Below, piece by piece: positions 8,063-19,977 of a stretch of 64,000 bases of DNA. This DNA is from Flavobacteriales bacterium (GTDB lineage: Bacteria > Bacteroidota > Bacteroidia > Flavobacteriales > Flavobacteriaceae), in NCBI GenBank assembly GCA_017303755.1, contig JAFLBS010000006.1, positions 1 through 64,000 on the forward strand, given 5' to 3'. The notes beneath the pieces are model-generated. The model was not told where the DNA came from and searched no databases. It was given only the letters and a program-made list of their open reading frames with translations. Position numbers and translations under genes: made by a program. The number at the start of each line of letters is the position of its first letter. The first letter of the stretch is position 1.

Positions 8063-8754
8063 GCGATTGCTAAAGCTTTTACTAAATCTTCTTTTTTGTT
8101 TCGGCTGAGTGGGATTTTAGTCACACCAATTTCAGCGAATTTACTATTGAAACGTTCTACTTTGTCGATATTGATAATATACGACTTATGAACTCTGATG
8201 AATTTGTCTTTAGAAAGATCTTTTTCAAATGATTTCATAGTAGAAAGCACCAAGTTAGTGTCTTCTTCGGTAACTACTTTTACGTAATCACCATAAGCTT
8301 CGATCCATTTGATTTTATTAGTGTATACTTTTAATTTTTTCAAGTTACTCTTAATAAAGATGTGATCGCCTTCCATGTCATGATTGTCTTGACGAAGCAT
8401 ATGTAGGTCTAATGCTCTTTTCACTGAAGCGTTAAAGCGCTCAAGTACAATCGGTTTTTGTAAATAATCGGTGGCATCATAATCAAATGCTTTCAACGCA
8501 TAATCGGCTTTAGAAGTAATGAATATGACTTGAGGTTTAACTTGTAAGCCATCAATAAAATCAAAACCACTAATAATTGGCATCTCTACATCCAGGAAGA
8601 TTAAATCTACTGTATGTACAGTCATGCAATTTTTAGCTTCAATTGCGTTAGAAAAATCACCAACCAAATGTAAATTTGGATGATTATTCACTAACTTTGT
8701 GATAACCATACGTTGTAACGTACTATCATCAACAACTACACAATTTAATTTCAT
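8059..8754 (-). CDS. LytTR family response regulator
   Basis: 231 residues. The receiver domain (about 1-120) has VVDDS acidic residues, phospho-acceptor Asp in LIFLDVEMP, conserved Thr/Ser in FITSK and Lys in LQKP. A LytTR DNA-binding domain follows (about 135-231) with IKWIEAYGDYVKV and the typical FIRVHKSYIIN. Proteins of this kind bind DNA as phosphorylated dimers. No sensor kinase is adjacent, so its partner is encoded elsewhere. It is transcribed away from rpsF and convergently with priA. Confidence 0.92.
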   Translation of the reverse strand: MKLNCVVVDDSTLQRMVITKLVNNHPNLHLVGDFSNAIEAKNCMTVHTVDLIFLDVEMPIISGFDFIDGLQVKPQVIFITSKADYALKAFDYDATDYLQKPIVLERFNASVKRALDLHMLRQDNHDMEGDHIFIKSNLKKLKVYTNKIKWIEAYGDYVKVVTEEDTNLVLSTMKSFEKDLSKDKFIRVHKSYIINIDKVERFNSKFAEIGVTKIPLSRNKKEDLVKALAIA

Positions 8755-8782
8755 ACTGTTTTTATTTTAAGATTTGGAGGTG

Positions 8783-8790
8783 TAAATATA
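8783..8790 (-). promoter_or_regulatory. Possible promoter box of the LytTR gene (TATATTTA)
   Basis: On the minus strand TATATTTA, one mismatch from TAnnTTTG, lies about 28 nt before the ATG at 8754. Confidence 0.35.
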
Positions 8791-8881
8791 CTACATTTTT
8801 TTTATAAAACTAATTTTTATCGATTTTTTTTGCTTTTAAGCAGTATTTTTGTGCATTTTGGCGATTTTTGTACTTTCGTAG

Positions 8882-8911
8882 TTGTGTATTAATTATTTAT
8901 GGTTACTTTTG
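8882..8911 (+). promoter_or_regulatory. Promoter of the rpsF-rpsR-rplI operon
   Basis: TTG at 8882-8884, a 19-nt spacer and TACTTTTG at 8904-8911 fit the Bacteroidota -33/-7 pattern. The leader would be about 28 nt. A second exact box, TATTTTTG, lies farther up at 8843-8850. Confidence 0.6.
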
Positions 8912-8943
8912 CACCCAATTTTATATAATTAAATACTAATATT

Positions 8944-9285
8944 ATGAATCATTATGAAACTGTTTTCATCTTAAATCCCGTTTTATCTGATGTTCAGGTA
9001 AAGGAAACAGTAAGCAAATTCGAAGATTTTCTTACTTCACGCGGTGCAAAGATGGTATCCAAAGAGGATTGGGGCTTGAAAAAATTAGCTTACGAAATCC
9101 AAAACAAAAAAAGTGGTTTTTACCATTTATTTGAATTCCAAGTAGCTCCAGAAGTATTAATTGCTTTTGAGACTGAATTTAGACGTGACGAAAGAGTTAT
9201 GCGTTTCTTAACTGTAAGTTTAGACAAACACGCAATCTCTTGGGCAGAAAGAAGAAGAGAAAAACTTAAAGCATCAAAAGCGTAA
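8944..9285 (+). CDS. rpsF: 30S ribosomal protein S6
   Basis: 113 residues, full length, beginning [12 protein letters not shown] with the family's YE...I..P start and the GLKKLAYEI and FYHLFEF strands. S6 binds 16S rRNA together with S18, encoded just downstream. The C-terminus is REKLKASKA, with no terminal glutamates of the kind RimK extends in E. coli. This matters because a RimK-type ligase is encoded at 59858-61240. It is the first gene of a tight operon, with rpsR starting 2 nt after its stop. Confidence 0.97.
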   Translation: MNHYETVFILNPVLSDVQVKETVSKFEDFLTSRGAKMVSKEDWGLKKLAYEIQNKKSGFYHLFEFQVAPEVLIAFETEFRRDERVMRFLTVSLDKHAISWAERRREKLKASKA

Positions 9286-9287
9286 TT

Positions 9288-9584
9288 ATGGCAACACTAC
9301 AACAATCAGCTTCAGGAAAAAAAGACGGAGATATCAGATATTTAACGCCTTTGAACATCGAAACTAACAAAACTAAAAAGTATTGTCGTTTCAAAAAATC
9401 TGGAATCAAATACATTGATTATAAAGATGCAGATTTCTTATTAAAGTTCGTTAACGAGCAAGGGAAAATTCTTCCTCGTCGTTTAACAGGAACATCTTTA
9501 AAGTACCAAAGAAAAGTGTCAGTTGCTGTGAAAAGAGCACGTCACTTAGCATTAATGCCATATGTGGCTGATTTACTAAAATAA
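9288..9584 (+). CDS. rpsR: 30S ribosomal protein S18
   Basis: 98 residues. The conserved core [20 protein letters not shown] and the later [30 protein letters not shown] are diagnostic for S18. It has the Bacteroidota-type extended N-terminus ([15 protein letters not shown]). It partners S6 in the platform of the small subunit. It is the second gene of the operon, 2 nt after rpsF and 15 nt before rplI. Confidence 0.97.
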   Translation: MATLQQSASGKKDGDIRYLTPLNIETNKTKKYCRFKKSGIKYIDYKDADFLLKFVNEQGKILPRRLTGTSLKYQRKVSVAVKRARHLALMPYVADLLK

Positions 9585-9599
9585 TAAAGAAGCAAGATT

Positions 9600-10040
9600 A
9601 TGGAAATTATATTAAAACAAGACGTTCAAAATTTAGGATTCAAAGACGATGTAGTTTCAGTTAAACCTGGATACGGTCGTAATTTCTTAATACCACAAGG
9701 TTTTGCTACTTTAGCAACATCTTCTGCGAAAAAAGTATTAGCTGAAAATTTAAAACAAAAAGCGCACAAAGAGGCGAAAATTGTTGATGATGCTAAGAAA
9801 TTGGCTGAAGCATTAAAAGCTTTAGAAATTAAAATCACTTCAAAAGCAGGTGGAGAAAAATTATTTGGTTCGGTAACTAATATCGACATTGCTCAAGCAT
9901 TAGAAAATGCGGGTCAACCAATCGATAGAAAATTCATTACTAGCGGTACAGTTAAACGTACTGGTAAATATACTGCTTCAGTACGTTTACACAGAGATGT
10001 AGTGGTTGAATTACCTTACGAAATTATCGCTGAGCAATAA
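9600..10040 (+). CDS. rplI: 50S ribosomal protein L9
   Basis: 146 residues, normal length. The N-terminal domain has MEIILKQDVQNLGFKDDVV, the GYGRNFLIPQG RNA-binding loop and the following long connecting helix. The C-terminal domain carries KLFGSVT. L9 binds domain V of 23S rRNA at the base of the L1 stalk. It is the last gene of the operon and is followed by a clear terminator. Confidence 0.97.
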   Translation: MEIILKQDVQNLGFKDDVVSVKPGYGRNFLIPQGFATLATSSAKKVLAENLKQKAHKEAKIVDDAKKLAEALKALEIKITSKAGGEKLFGSVTNIDIAQALENAGQPIDRKFITSGTVKRTGKYTASVRLHRDVVVELPYEIIAEQ

Positions 10041-10064
10041 TCAATTTGATTATTATATATAAAG

Positions 10065-10091
10065 TCCCGATGTAAATCGGGATTTTTTTTT
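10065..10091 (+). terminator. Rho-independent terminator after rplI
   Basis: TCCCGAT-GTAA-ATCGGGA forms a perfect 7-bp stem with a 4-nt loop, followed by nine T residues. Confidence 0.9.
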
Positions 10092-10200
10092 GAAGCTATT
10101 TCCCGCTATTCTCTCCAATCTTTTTATTGCTTGTCATCTTTACGCAGTTAAGAGGCTTATCTTGAGCAATAAAAAGGATTTCCGTTACTATCGGGGCTAA
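10092..10200. repeat. Dispersed hairpin repeat, copy B
   Basis: Starts GAAGCTATTTCCCGCTATTC and ends AAGGATTTCCGTTACTATCG and GGGCTAA. The inner arms CTTTTTATTGCT and AGCAATAAAAAG are a perfect 12-bp inverted repeat. The outer words match the other copies while the hairpin differs. Confidence 0.7.
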
Positions 10201-10218
10201 TCAGTAGTACAAATAAAA

Positions 10219-10250
10219 CTCAGCAACTCAGCAACTCAGCAACTCAGCAA
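10219..10250. repeat. Four tandem copies of CTCAGCAA
   Basis: An exact 8-bp unit repeats four times, ending 9 nt before the ATG at 10260. The unit is not a multiple of three, but the array is outside the coding region, so copy-number change would alter leader length or promoter spacing. Confidence 0.9.
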
Positions 10251-10259
10251 CTTAAAAAA

Positions 10260-10733
10260 ATGAAATACAAAAGATTAACCAAAGAACAATTTGAAGCCTT
10301 ACACCAAGAATTTGCCAATTTTTTAGCTTCACAATCCATAGATAAAAAAGAATGGGACGAAATTAAAGCGTCAAAACCCGAAGTAGCCGAACAAGAACTT
10401 GATGTGTTCTCTGATTTAATTTGGGAAGGTGTTTTAACCAATGCCAAATTTTTAGAGCATTTTTCTAAAAACTATGTTTTTCTTTTTCATTGCCAAGAAG
10501 ATTTCATTCAATCCATCGTTCTAAAATCACTTGATGCTTCTGTCGATTTTCTTACCAAAGAAGGTTTGCAATGGTTAAGCGACAATATGTTTACCGAAAC
10601 TGTTGAAATTCATATTGGGAAAAAAGACTATGAAGGCGAACGTAACTCTGCGATTTTCAGTCTAATCACTCAAGGTGCCATTTTGAGTGATGGCCAATTG
10701 TACATGCAAATTAATGGGATTATTCAAAAGTAA
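10260..10733 (+). CDS. DUF6495-like conserved flavobacterial protein
   Basis: 157 residues, soluble, acidic and mostly helical, without signal peptide or membrane segment. It begins MKYKRLTKEQFEALHQEFA and contains PEVAEQELDVFSDLIWEGVL, which I associate with the uncharacterised DUF6495 family of Flavobacteriaceae. No catalytic motif is visible. It lies directly upstream of ligA on the same strand (61-nt gap) and just after a tandem repeat. Function unknown. The family assignment is from memory of its sequence and less certain than the gene call. Confidence 0.75.
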   Translation: MKYKRLTKEQFEALHQEFANFLASQSIDKKEWDEIKASKPEVAEQELDVFSDLIWEGVLTNAKFLEHFSKNYVFLFHCQEDFIQSIVLKSLDASVDFLTKEGLQWLSDNMFTETVEIHIGKKDYEGERNSAIFSLITQGAILSDGQLYMQINGIIQK

Positions 10734-10767
10734 TTTTTTTGACAACTTTTTTTCGTTAATTTAGTAA

Positions 10768-13463
<2,696 letters not shown>

Positions 13464-13478
<15 letters not shown>

Positions 13479-14378
13479 TTTTCCTTGAGATGCTACTTTC
13501 TTATCGGATGTAACATAGAAATCAATTCGACCCAAATTTAAACCATAACAACCCACTTGGTTGATTAAGACTTCTTTTCCTTCACTGTTTTTTTCGATGA
13601 CGGGTTTGTCTAAAAAAGTATGAGTGTGTCCGCCAATAATTAAGTCGATGTCTTTGGTTTTATTCGCCAAAATAAGATCACACACTTTATTCGGGTCTTC
13701 TTTGTATTTGAAACCAATGTGCGACAAACAGATGACTAAATCACATTTGTGCTCGTGTTTCAACTTCTGAGACATATCAGTTGCGATTTCAATCGGATCG
13801 TTGTAAACCGTTTCTTTGCAATTCTTTTTATCAACTAAACCATCCAGTGCAACTCCGAGACCAAAAATTCCGATTTTAACTCCATCAATGGTTAGAATTT
13901 TATACGGTTTGATATAACCATCTAAAATGGTGTTTTTAAAATCATAATTCGACGACACAAAATCAAATTTAGCATGTGGTAATTGTGCTAATAAACCTTC
14001 CAAACCGTTGTCATAGTCGTGGTTTCCTATAGTTGCCACATCGTATTTCATCATGCTCATCAACTTGAATTCCAATTCGCCACCATAATAATTAAAATAA
14101 GGTGTTCCTTGAAAAATATCGCCAGCATCTAATAAAAGCACATTTGGATTTTCCTGACGAATGTTTTCAATTAATGCCGCTCTTCGTGCCACGCCGCCCA
14201 TATTTGGGTTTCGCGGATGATCTTTTGGGAATGGATCAATGTAGCTGTGAACATCATTGGTATGTAAAATGGTTATTTTTTTTACATCAGTAGAAGTAAA
14301 ACTACTTAACGATAAACCGCCAAGAGTTAAAAAAGCCGATGATGCTGCTGTATTTTTGATGAAAGTTCTTCTTTTCAT
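13464..14378 (-). CDS. 5'-nucleotidase-type metallophosphatase, catalytic domain only
   Basis: 304 residues. The N-terminus MKRRTFIKNTAASSAFLTLGG is a twin-arginine-like export signal. The calcineurin-like metal sites follow: HTNDVHS, LLDAGDIFQG, TIGNHDYDNG, CLSHIG and IIGGHTHT. This is the dinuclear-metal half of UshA-type 5'-nucleotidases, which hydrolyse nucleotides in the periplasm. The substrate-binding C-terminal domain is missing here and is encoded by the separate gene 14406-15185 just upstream. The two form an operon with a 27-nt gap, so the enzyme is probably a two-subunit form. Confidence 0.88.
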
Positions 14379-14405
14379 TGGTGTCGAATTTTGTTCAGTT
14401 GTTGC

Positions 14406-15185
14406 TTATTCTTTGGTGATTCGAACGGAATTATCGTAGTTCAAAGTATCTACTTCTTTAAAATAATCAATCATAATGTTACGCAACTTATAATCAATAT
14501 CGAAGCGTTGGGTTCCGAGTTTGAAAAAAGTCATGTTATCACCGCCATTGGCCAAATAATCAGACGTGACTACGTAGTAAGTAGCATTTGTGTCAATGGT
14601 TTTGTTTTGAATTTTAATGTCTTTAGCCACATTGTCTTTGCTAATAGTAAACGATAATCCTTGCAATGGATGTGGTTTTTTCTCAGCAATAATATAATTC
14701 GCCATTTCTACAATTTGTTCCCCTTTTAAAGCGACTACAACAGCAGCATTTTCAAAAGGCATTACTTCAAAAGCATTGCGAGCAGTAACATTTCCTTTCG
14801 GAATCATAGTTCGAATTCCGCCGTGATTCAAAATGCAAATGTCAATCGATTTATTTTCTCTACTTTGGAAAACCTTGTTGCTTTTGGTCAACGTAATATC
14901 CGCCAAAAAATTTCCAATATTGGTTTGCCATTCGCCTTTCGATTTTTCTAAATTTTCTGGATTATAGGCTAAAACCTGACTCAAATCCTTATCAATATTT
15001 TCTCTGTAAGGTTTGATAAAGTTTTCTATATCAGAGTTTTCAGTTTGAGCTTCGGTGATGCCAATTTTTTTTCCTTCAATCTTGGTAACAAAGTTTTTTT
15101 GTTGACCACACGAAATCAGAATAAAAAATGTTAATAATAAACCAAAACATTTTAAAACAAGAGTAGAGTTTTTTAGTTTTACCAT
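14406..15185 (-). CDS. 5'-nucleotidase C-terminal domain lipoprotein
   Basis: 259 residues. An N-terminal signal ends in a lipobox (FFILISCGQQ), so this half is membrane-anchored. The rest is the 5_nucleotid_C domain with NFLADI, ICILNHGGIRTMIPKGNVT, FEVMPFENAAVV and the substrate-contacting YLANGGDNMTFF. It precedes the catalytic-domain gene on the same strand. In UshA the two domains are one chain. Separate genes are seen in other Bacteroidota. The lipoprotein could tether the soluble catalytic subunit. Confidence 0.88.
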   Translation of the reverse strand: MVKLKNSTLVLKCFGLLLTFFILISCGQQKNFVTKIEGKKIGITEAQTENSDIENFIKPYRENIDKDLSQVLAYNPENLEKSKGEWQTNIGNFLADITLTKSNKVFQSRENKSIDICILNHGGIRTMIPKGNVTARNAFEVMPFENAAVVVALKGEQIVEMANYIIAEKKPHPLQGLSFTISKDNVAKDIKIQNKTIDTNATYYVVTSDYLANGGDNMTFFKLGTQRFDIDYKLRNIMIDYFKEVDTLNYDNSVRITKE

Positions 15186-15206
15186 CGTTTATGCAACTAA
15201 ATTAAT

Positions 15207-15214
15207 TAAATTTG
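15207..15214 (+). promoter_or_regulatory. Promoter box TAAATTTG before the DUF6913-dapA pair
   Basis: Exact TAnnTTTG match 19 nt before the ATG at 15234. A TTT-rich -33 candidate lies at about 15188. Confidence 0.55.
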
Positions 15215-15233
15215 TAAACCAAGTAAAAGTAAT

Positions 15234-15752
15234 ATGTTTTCTCACAAATTCAAGGATTTTATCATTAAAAATAGTGTTAAAAAAAGGTTATCCAACGTAA
15301 AACATATTGCCTCAACGAATTCGGTACAAACAATCGGAATTATTTTTGACGAAAGCCAAAATACGCATCGAGAAAAATTGATGAATGAAATAAAAAAATG
15401 GCAGTTATCTCCGCTTTCAATTGAGTTTATCGTCTTTAAAGATAGAGTCAAGAAGACCGAAGTATTTGATTACTCGGTTTTCTCGAATAAAGACATCACT
15501 TGGAATGCCTCTTTTACTAATGCGGAAGTAAACCAATTTAGTGCAAAGAAATTTGATTTATTAATTAGTTATTACGATGAAGAAAAAGCCGCTTTATTGC
15601 TTTTAACACAAATTTCTAAAGCCAATTTTAAAGTGGGTTTTTCAAGTGTTGATCATCGATTAAATCACTTTTTAATTCAAACCGAAATCGATAAAAGTGC
15701 TACTTTTGCTGAAGAATTATTCAAATATTTAAAAATACTTAAAAAAATATAA
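15234..15752 (+). CDS. DUF6913-like conserved protein
   Basis: 172 residues, cytoplasmic, with a basic N-terminus ([14 protein letters not shown]) and alternating strands and helices ([34 protein letters not shown]). I associate this pattern and its position directly before dapA with the flavobacterial DUF6913 family of unknown function. It is probably co-transcribed with dapA, which starts 1 nt after its stop. No catalytic motif is apparent. Confidence 0.75.
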   Translation: MFSHKFKDFIIKNSVKKRLSNVKHIASTNSVQTIGIIFDESQNTHREKLMNEIKKWQLSPLSIEFIVFKDRVKKTEVFDYSVFSNKDITWNASFTNAEVNQFSAKKFDLLISYYDEEKAALLLLTQISKANFKVGFSSVDHRLNHFLIQTEIDKSATFAEELFKYLKILKKI

Positions 15753-15753
15753 C

Positions 15754-16632
15754 ATGCAATCATTAGTTGGAACCGGCGTAGCATTGGTTACTCCATTTAA
15801 AAAAGATTTTTCTGTTGATACAGAAGCACTCAAAAAAATTGTCAATTTTGTTATTGACGGTGGAGTGGAATACCTAGTTGTGTTGGGAACTACAGCAGAA
15901 ACAGCAACGCTTACTTCTGATGAACAAGAGTTAGTAATTTCAACCATTATAGAAGCCAACAACGGAAGATTGCCTTTGGTTTTGGGTGTCGGAGGGAATA
16001 ATACTTACAAAGTGGTGGAAGAATTAAAATCGAGGGATTTTTCTAAATTCTCAGCTATTTTATCGGTTTCGCCTTATTACAACAAACCCACTCAAGAGGG
16101 AATTTACCAACATTTTAGAGCGATTGCTGAAGCTTCTCCAGTTCCGGTTATTTTATATAATGTACCAGGAAGAACAGCAAGTAATATGTTGCCATCAACA
16201 GTAATTCGTTTAGCCAACGATTTTAAAAATATCATCGGAATTAAAGAAGCTGCTGGAGATATTGTTCAAGCAATGAAGCTCATTCAAAATGCTCCAGAAG
16301 GATTTTTGGTAATTTCAGGAGATGATATGATTACTCTTCCAATGGTTTTAGCGGGTGGAAGTGGAGTGATTTCGGTTATCGGAGAAGGTTTTCCGAAGCA
16401 ATTTTCTGAAATGGTTCGTTTAGGTTTGCAACGAAAAGTAGATGAAGCTTATCAATTGCATTATTTACTTGCTGATAGTATTGATATGATTTTTGAGCAA
16501 GGCAATCCAGCTGGAATCAAAGAAGTCTTTAAAACACTAGGTTTGTCAGAGAATACAGTTCGTTTGCCATTGGTAAATGTCAATCAAGATTTGGCTACAC
16601 GTTTGGAAAATTTCACCAAAAAAATAAGCTAA
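15754..16632 (+). CDS. dapA: 4-hydroxy-tetrahydrodipicolinate synthase
   Basis: 292 residues, normal length. It condenses pyruvate with aspartate semialdehyde, the first committed step toward diaminopimelate and lysine. Family signatures are present: GTTAETATL (about 45), the tyrosine of YNVPGRT (about 134), the Schiff-base lysine in GIKEAAGD (about 162) and the GDD motif that follows. It lies 1 nt after the DUF6913-like gene. The aspartate-semialdehyde branch also feeds the thr operon at 51.9-56.8 kb. Confidence 0.96.
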   Translation: MQSLVGTGVALVTPFKKDFSVDTEALKKIVNFVIDGGVEYLVVLGTTAETATLTSDEQELVISTIIEANNGRLPLVLGVGGNNTYKVVEELKSRDFSKFSAILSVSPYYNKPTQEGIYQHFRAIAEASPVPVILYNVPGRTASNMLPSTVIRLANDFKNIIGIKEAAGDIVQAMKLIQNAPEGFLVISGDDMITLPMVLAGGSGVISVIGEGFPKQFSEMVRLGLQRKVDEAYQLHYLLADSIDMIFEQGNPAGIKEVFKTLGLSENTVRLPLVNVNQDLATRLENFTKKIS

Positions 16633-16664
16633 AAAAAATATTTTCATAATAACGATTAATTAAC

Positions 16665-16672
16665 TAATTTTG
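16665..16672 (+). promoter_or_regulatory. Promoter box TAATTTTG before bamD
   Basis: Exact TAnnTTTG match. The leader to the ATG at 16729 would be about 52 nt. It probably drives bamD-rpoZ-coaBC-DUF4835-recN. Confidence 0.55.
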
Positions 16673-16728
16673 CAGTTGCTTTTTTACGGACCAAAATCCT
16701 TTAAAAACGCGCCAATAGAAATACATAA

Positions 16729-17523
16729 ATGAAGAACTACTTATACCTAATCGCACTTGTTGTTTTAGTTTCGTCTTGTAGTCAATACCAAAAGGCATTG
16801 AATTCGGAAGATGTTGCTTTTAAATTTGATCAGGCTACTAAAAAATACGACGAGAAAAAGTATTCAAAAGCCATTCGCCTTTTTGAACAAATTGCTCCCG
16901 CTTATAAAGGGAAACCTCAAGCAGAGAAGTTGTTCTACATGTTTTCAAACTCGTATTACAATACCAAACAATACTATCTTGCGGCCTATCAATATGAAAG
17001 TTTTGCATCCAGTTATCCCAAAAGTGAAAAAAGAGAAGAAGCTGCTTTTTTAGCTGCAAAATGTTTTTCTAAACTATCACCCGTTTCGAGTTTGGATCAG
17101 ATTGACACAAATAAAGCTTTGGATAAACTGCAGAACTTTATTGATATGTATCCTAATTCTCAGTATTTACCCGAGGCCAATGCTGTGGTAACTGAGTTAA
17201 AAAATAAACTTGAGAAAAAAGCATTTGATATTGCTAAACAATACAATACAATTTCAGACTATAAATCGGCAATCTCAGCTTTTGAGAACTTTTTATCCGA
17301 TTTTCCTGGAACTCCATTAAAAGAAGATGCGCTTTATTATAAATTTGATTCGGCTTACAATTTAGCTATTAATAGTGTTCCTCAAAAAATGAAAGAACGT
17401 CTTGAAAATGCTAAAGTGGCTTATTCTGGTTTAATAAAATTTAAGGCTGATTCAAAACATAAAGCAAAAGCTGACGAAATGTTGGCTCGAATTGAAAAAG
17501 ATTTACAACAATTTACTAAATAA
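16729..17523 (+). CDS. bamD: Outer-membrane assembly lipoprotein BamD
   Basis: 264 residues. The signal peptide ends in the lipobox LVSSC (Cys17), followed by helical TPR repeats (ATKKYDEKKYSKAIRLFEQI, YYLAAYQYESFASSYPKS, YKSAISAFENFLSDFPGTP). BamD anchors to the inner face of the outer membrane and with BamA inserts beta-barrel proteins. It is the first gene of a tight cluster with rpoZ, coaBC, the DUF4835 gene and recN. Confidence 0.93.
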   Translation: MKNYLYLIALVVLVSSCSQYQKALNSEDVAFKFDQATKKYDEKKYSKAIRLFEQIAPAYKGKPQAEKLFYMFSNSYYNTKQYYLAAYQYESFASSYPKSEKREEAAFLAAKCFSKLSPVSSLDQIDTNKALDKLQNFIDMYPNSQYLPEANAVVTELKNKLEKKAFDIAKQYNTISDYKSAISAFENFLSDFPGTPLKEDALYYKFDSAYNLAINSVPQKMKERLENAKVAYSGLIKFKADSKHKAKADEMLARIEKDLQQFTK

Positions 17524-17529
17524 AATGTC

Positions 17530-17847
17530 ATGGATTTAAAAAAGACGAATGCACCAGTAAACACAATTACCTACAACAAAAGTGTAATTGAAGAACCAAC
17601 TGGAAATGTGTACGAAGCAATCACAATTATCGCTAAAAGAGCGAACCAAATTAATGCCGAAATCAAAAAGGAATTAATTGATAAATTGGATGAGTTTGCT
17701 ACTTACAATGATAGCTTAGAAGAAGTCTTTGAAAACAAAGAACAAATTGAAGTATCTAAATTTTACGAAAAACTACCAAAATCTCACGCTCTTGCAGTAC
17801 AAGAATGGTTAGACGGTAAAATTTACCACAGAAATACTGAACAATAA
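17530..17847 (+). CDS. rpoZ: RNA polymerase omega subunit, Rpb6 type
   Basis: 105 residues. NVYEAITIIAKRANQINAEIK is the conserved omega/Rpb6 core that wraps the beta' C-terminus. The acidic extension after it (EFATYNDSLEEVFENKEQ) and the ending are typical of Bacteroidota omega. It follows bamD after 6 nt and precedes coaBC by 10 nt, so the three are co-transcribed. Confidence 0.92.
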   Translation: MDLKKTNAPVNTITYNKSVIEEPTGNVYEAITIIAKRANQINAEIKKELIDKLDEFATYNDSLEEVFENKEQIEVSKFYEKLPKSHALAVQEWLDGKIYHRNTEQ

Positions 17848-17857
17848 TCACTGAAGT

Positions 17858-19069
17858 ATGTCGGTTTTAAGCGGAAAAAAAATAGTGCTGGGAGTTTCTG
17901 GTGGAATTGCCGCTTATAAGACTGCATCATTAGTTAGACTTTTTATAAAAGCAGGCGCTCAAGTACAAGTAGTAATGACGCCTGCTTCTAAAGATTTTGT
18001 AACTCCTCTTACATTATCTACACTTTCTAAAAACCCTGTTCATTCTACTTTTTTTAACGAAGAAGATGCTGATGCTCAATGGAATAATCATGTAGAAATC
18101 GCACTTTGGGCCGATATTATGGTGATTGCTCCAGCTACGGCCAATACGTTGTCTAAAATGGTCAATGGCAATTGCGATAATTTACTTATTGCAACCTATT
18201 TATCTGCTAAATGTCCGGTGTATTTTGCTCCAGCAATGGATTTGGACATGTACAAACATCCTTCAACCATTTCGAGTTTCAATACATTAAAACAGTTCGG
18301 AAATACTATTATTCCAGCGGAAACTGGCGAATTAGCAAGTGGACTTTCAGGTGAAGGTCGAATGGCAGAACCTGAAAATATCGTTGCATTTTTGGAAAAA
18401 GATTTAGAAAGTAAATTACCTTTAAAAGGAAAATCCATTTTAATTACAGCCGGACCAACCTATGAAGCCATTGATCCTGTGCGTTTCATCGGAAATCATT
18501 CTACTGGAAAAATGGGCTTTGATATTGCTCATTGTGCTGCCGATTTGGGAGCGAAGGTAATTTTAGTTTCTGGCCCAACTCATTATGCATCAAAAAGTTC
18601 TAATGTCAATTTGATTCGAGTAACTTCAGCCGAAGAAATGTATACCGAATGTCATCGTTATTATAATGATGTTGATGTAGCTATTTGTGCAGCAGCAGTT
18701 GCCGATTATAAACCAAAAAATGTTGCTGCTCAGAAAATAAAAAAGACGGAATCAGCGTTTACCATAGAGTTAGAAAAAACGAAAGACATCTTGGCTTCAT
18801 TGGGAAGTGTAAAGAAAAATCAGTTGTTAATTGGTTTTGCCTTGGAAACTGAAAATGAAATTGAAAATGCAAAGTTGAAAATTCAGAAAAAAAACTTAGA
18901 TTTGATTGTTTTAAATTCATTGAATGATGAAGGTGCAGGCTTTGGTAAACCAACCAATAAAGTGACTTTCATTGATAAAGAGTTCATTATTGAACCTATG
19001 GATTTAAAGTCGAAAGAAGATGTTGCCGTTGATATTATTAATAAAGTAATTCAAAAAATTCATGCGTAA
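17858..19069 (+). CDS. coaBC: Phosphopantothenoylcysteine decarboxylase/phosphopantothenate-cysteine ligase
   Basis: 403 residues, bifunctional. The CoaC flavoprotein domain (about 1-190) shows GVSGGIAAYK, the active-site NHVEIA histidine, and NGNCDNLL with the following PAMDLDMY. The CoaB ligase domain (about 190-403) shows ITAGPTYEAIDPVRFIGNHSTGKMG and AAVADYKP. It makes 4'-phosphopantetheine for coenzyme A. The last step of the same pathway, CoaE, is encoded inside the fusion gene at 26682-28418. Its stop overlaps the next start by 8 bp. Confidence 0.96.
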   Translation: MSVLSGKKIVLGVSGGIAAYKTASLVRLFIKAGAQVQVVMTPASKDFVTPLTLSTLSKNPVHSTFFNEEDADAQWNNHVEIALWADIMVIAPATANTLSKMVNGNCDNLLIATYLSAKCPVYFAPAMDLDMYKHPSTISSFNTLKQFGNTIIPAETGELASGLSGEGRMAEPENIVAFLEKDLESKLPLKGKSILITAGPTYEAIDPVRFIGNHSTGKMGFDIAHCAADLGAKVILVSGPTHYASKSSNVNLIRVTSAEEMYTECHRYYNDVDVAICAAAVADYKPKNVAAQKIKKTESAFTIELEKTKDILASLGSVKKNQLLIGFALETENEIENAKLKIQKKNLDLIVLNSLNDEGAGFGKPTNKVTFIDKEFIIEPMDLKSKEDVAVDIINKVIQKIHA

Positions 19070-19946
19070 ATTGTTTCTATTTTCAGTACTGTTGTTAGTA
19101 AACGCAGTAAACAGTCAGGAGTTAAATTGTGTGGTAACCGTAAATTACGATAAGGTAACCAATGCTAATACTCAGATATTTAAAAGTTTAGAACGTTCGT
19201 TAAATGAGTTCGTCAACAATAACGCATGGACAGAACAAGAGTATAAAGCCAATGAAAAAATCAATTGTTCTATGTTCATTACGATTAATTCGTATGAAGG
19301 AAACAATTTTGACACTACAATTCAAGTACAATCATCTCGTACGATTTTCAATTCTACTTATGCTTCTCCACTTGTAAATATTAACGATAAAGAATTTGCA
19401 TTCAGTTATGTTGAATTCGAGAACTTAAGCTACAATCCCAATTCATTTGATTCTAATTTAATGTCTGTTTTAGCATTTTATTGTTATTACATTATCGGAA
19501 CAGACGCAGAAACATTCGAACCTAACGGTGGCGAACCTTATTTTCAAATTGCTCAAGACATCATTAGTTTGGCTGCACCAACTCAAATTAAAGGTTGGGG
19601 ACAAACCGAAAATAGACAGAATCGTTATTATTTAATCAACGATCTGCTTTCTCCTACATTCAAAGAATACAGAGATGCCATTTATAGTTATCATTTTGAA
19701 GGTTTGGATACAATGGAAAAAGATGCCAAAAAATCAAAAGAGATTATTAAAGAAGCAATTACAACTTTAAAGCAAGTTAACGCAACTCGACCCAATGCCT
19801 ATCTAACTCGGACTTTCTTTGATGCTAAATCAGATGAGTTAGTGTCTATTTTTTCGGGCGGTCCATCAGTTCCAACAACCGATTTAGTTGAAGGATTGAT
19901 GAAAATGTCGCCTACAAATAGCAGTAAGTGGTCACGAATCAGATAA
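19062..19946 (+). CDS. DUF4835 family periplasmic protein (PorD-like)
   Basis: 294 residues with a signal peptide (MRKLFLFSVLLLVNAVNSQ) and the DUF4835 pattern: ELNCVVTVNYDKV, LERSLNEFVNN-AWT, FSYVEFENLSYNPNSFDSNL-SVLAFYCYYIIGTDAETF. I recall this family being linked to type IX secretion under the name PorD. That link is from memory and should be treated as tentative. The position between coaBC and recN is common in this group. Confidence 0.85.
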   Translation: MRKLFLFSVLLLVNAVNSQELNCVVTVNYDKVTNANTQIFKSLERSLNEFVNNNAWTEQEYKANEKINCSMFITINSYEGNNFDTTIQVQSSRTIFNSTYASPLVNINDKEFAFSYVEFENLSYNPNSFDSNLMSVLAFYCYYIIGTDAETFEPNGGEPYFQIAQDIISLAAPTQIKGWGQTENRQNRYYLINDLLSPTFKEYRDAIYSYHFEGLDTMEKDAKKSKEIIKEAITTLKQVNATRPNAYLTRTFFDAKSDELVSIFSGGPSVPTTDLVEGLMKMSPTNSSKWSRIR

Positions 19947-19977
19947 TTCTCGCTCTTAACTAATAAACTATTGTTCA

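Noticed and set aside
10219-10250. CRISPR array
   Set aside because: Units are 6-13 bp and contiguous with no spacers, and no cas genes are present. The other tandem repeats fail for the same reason.
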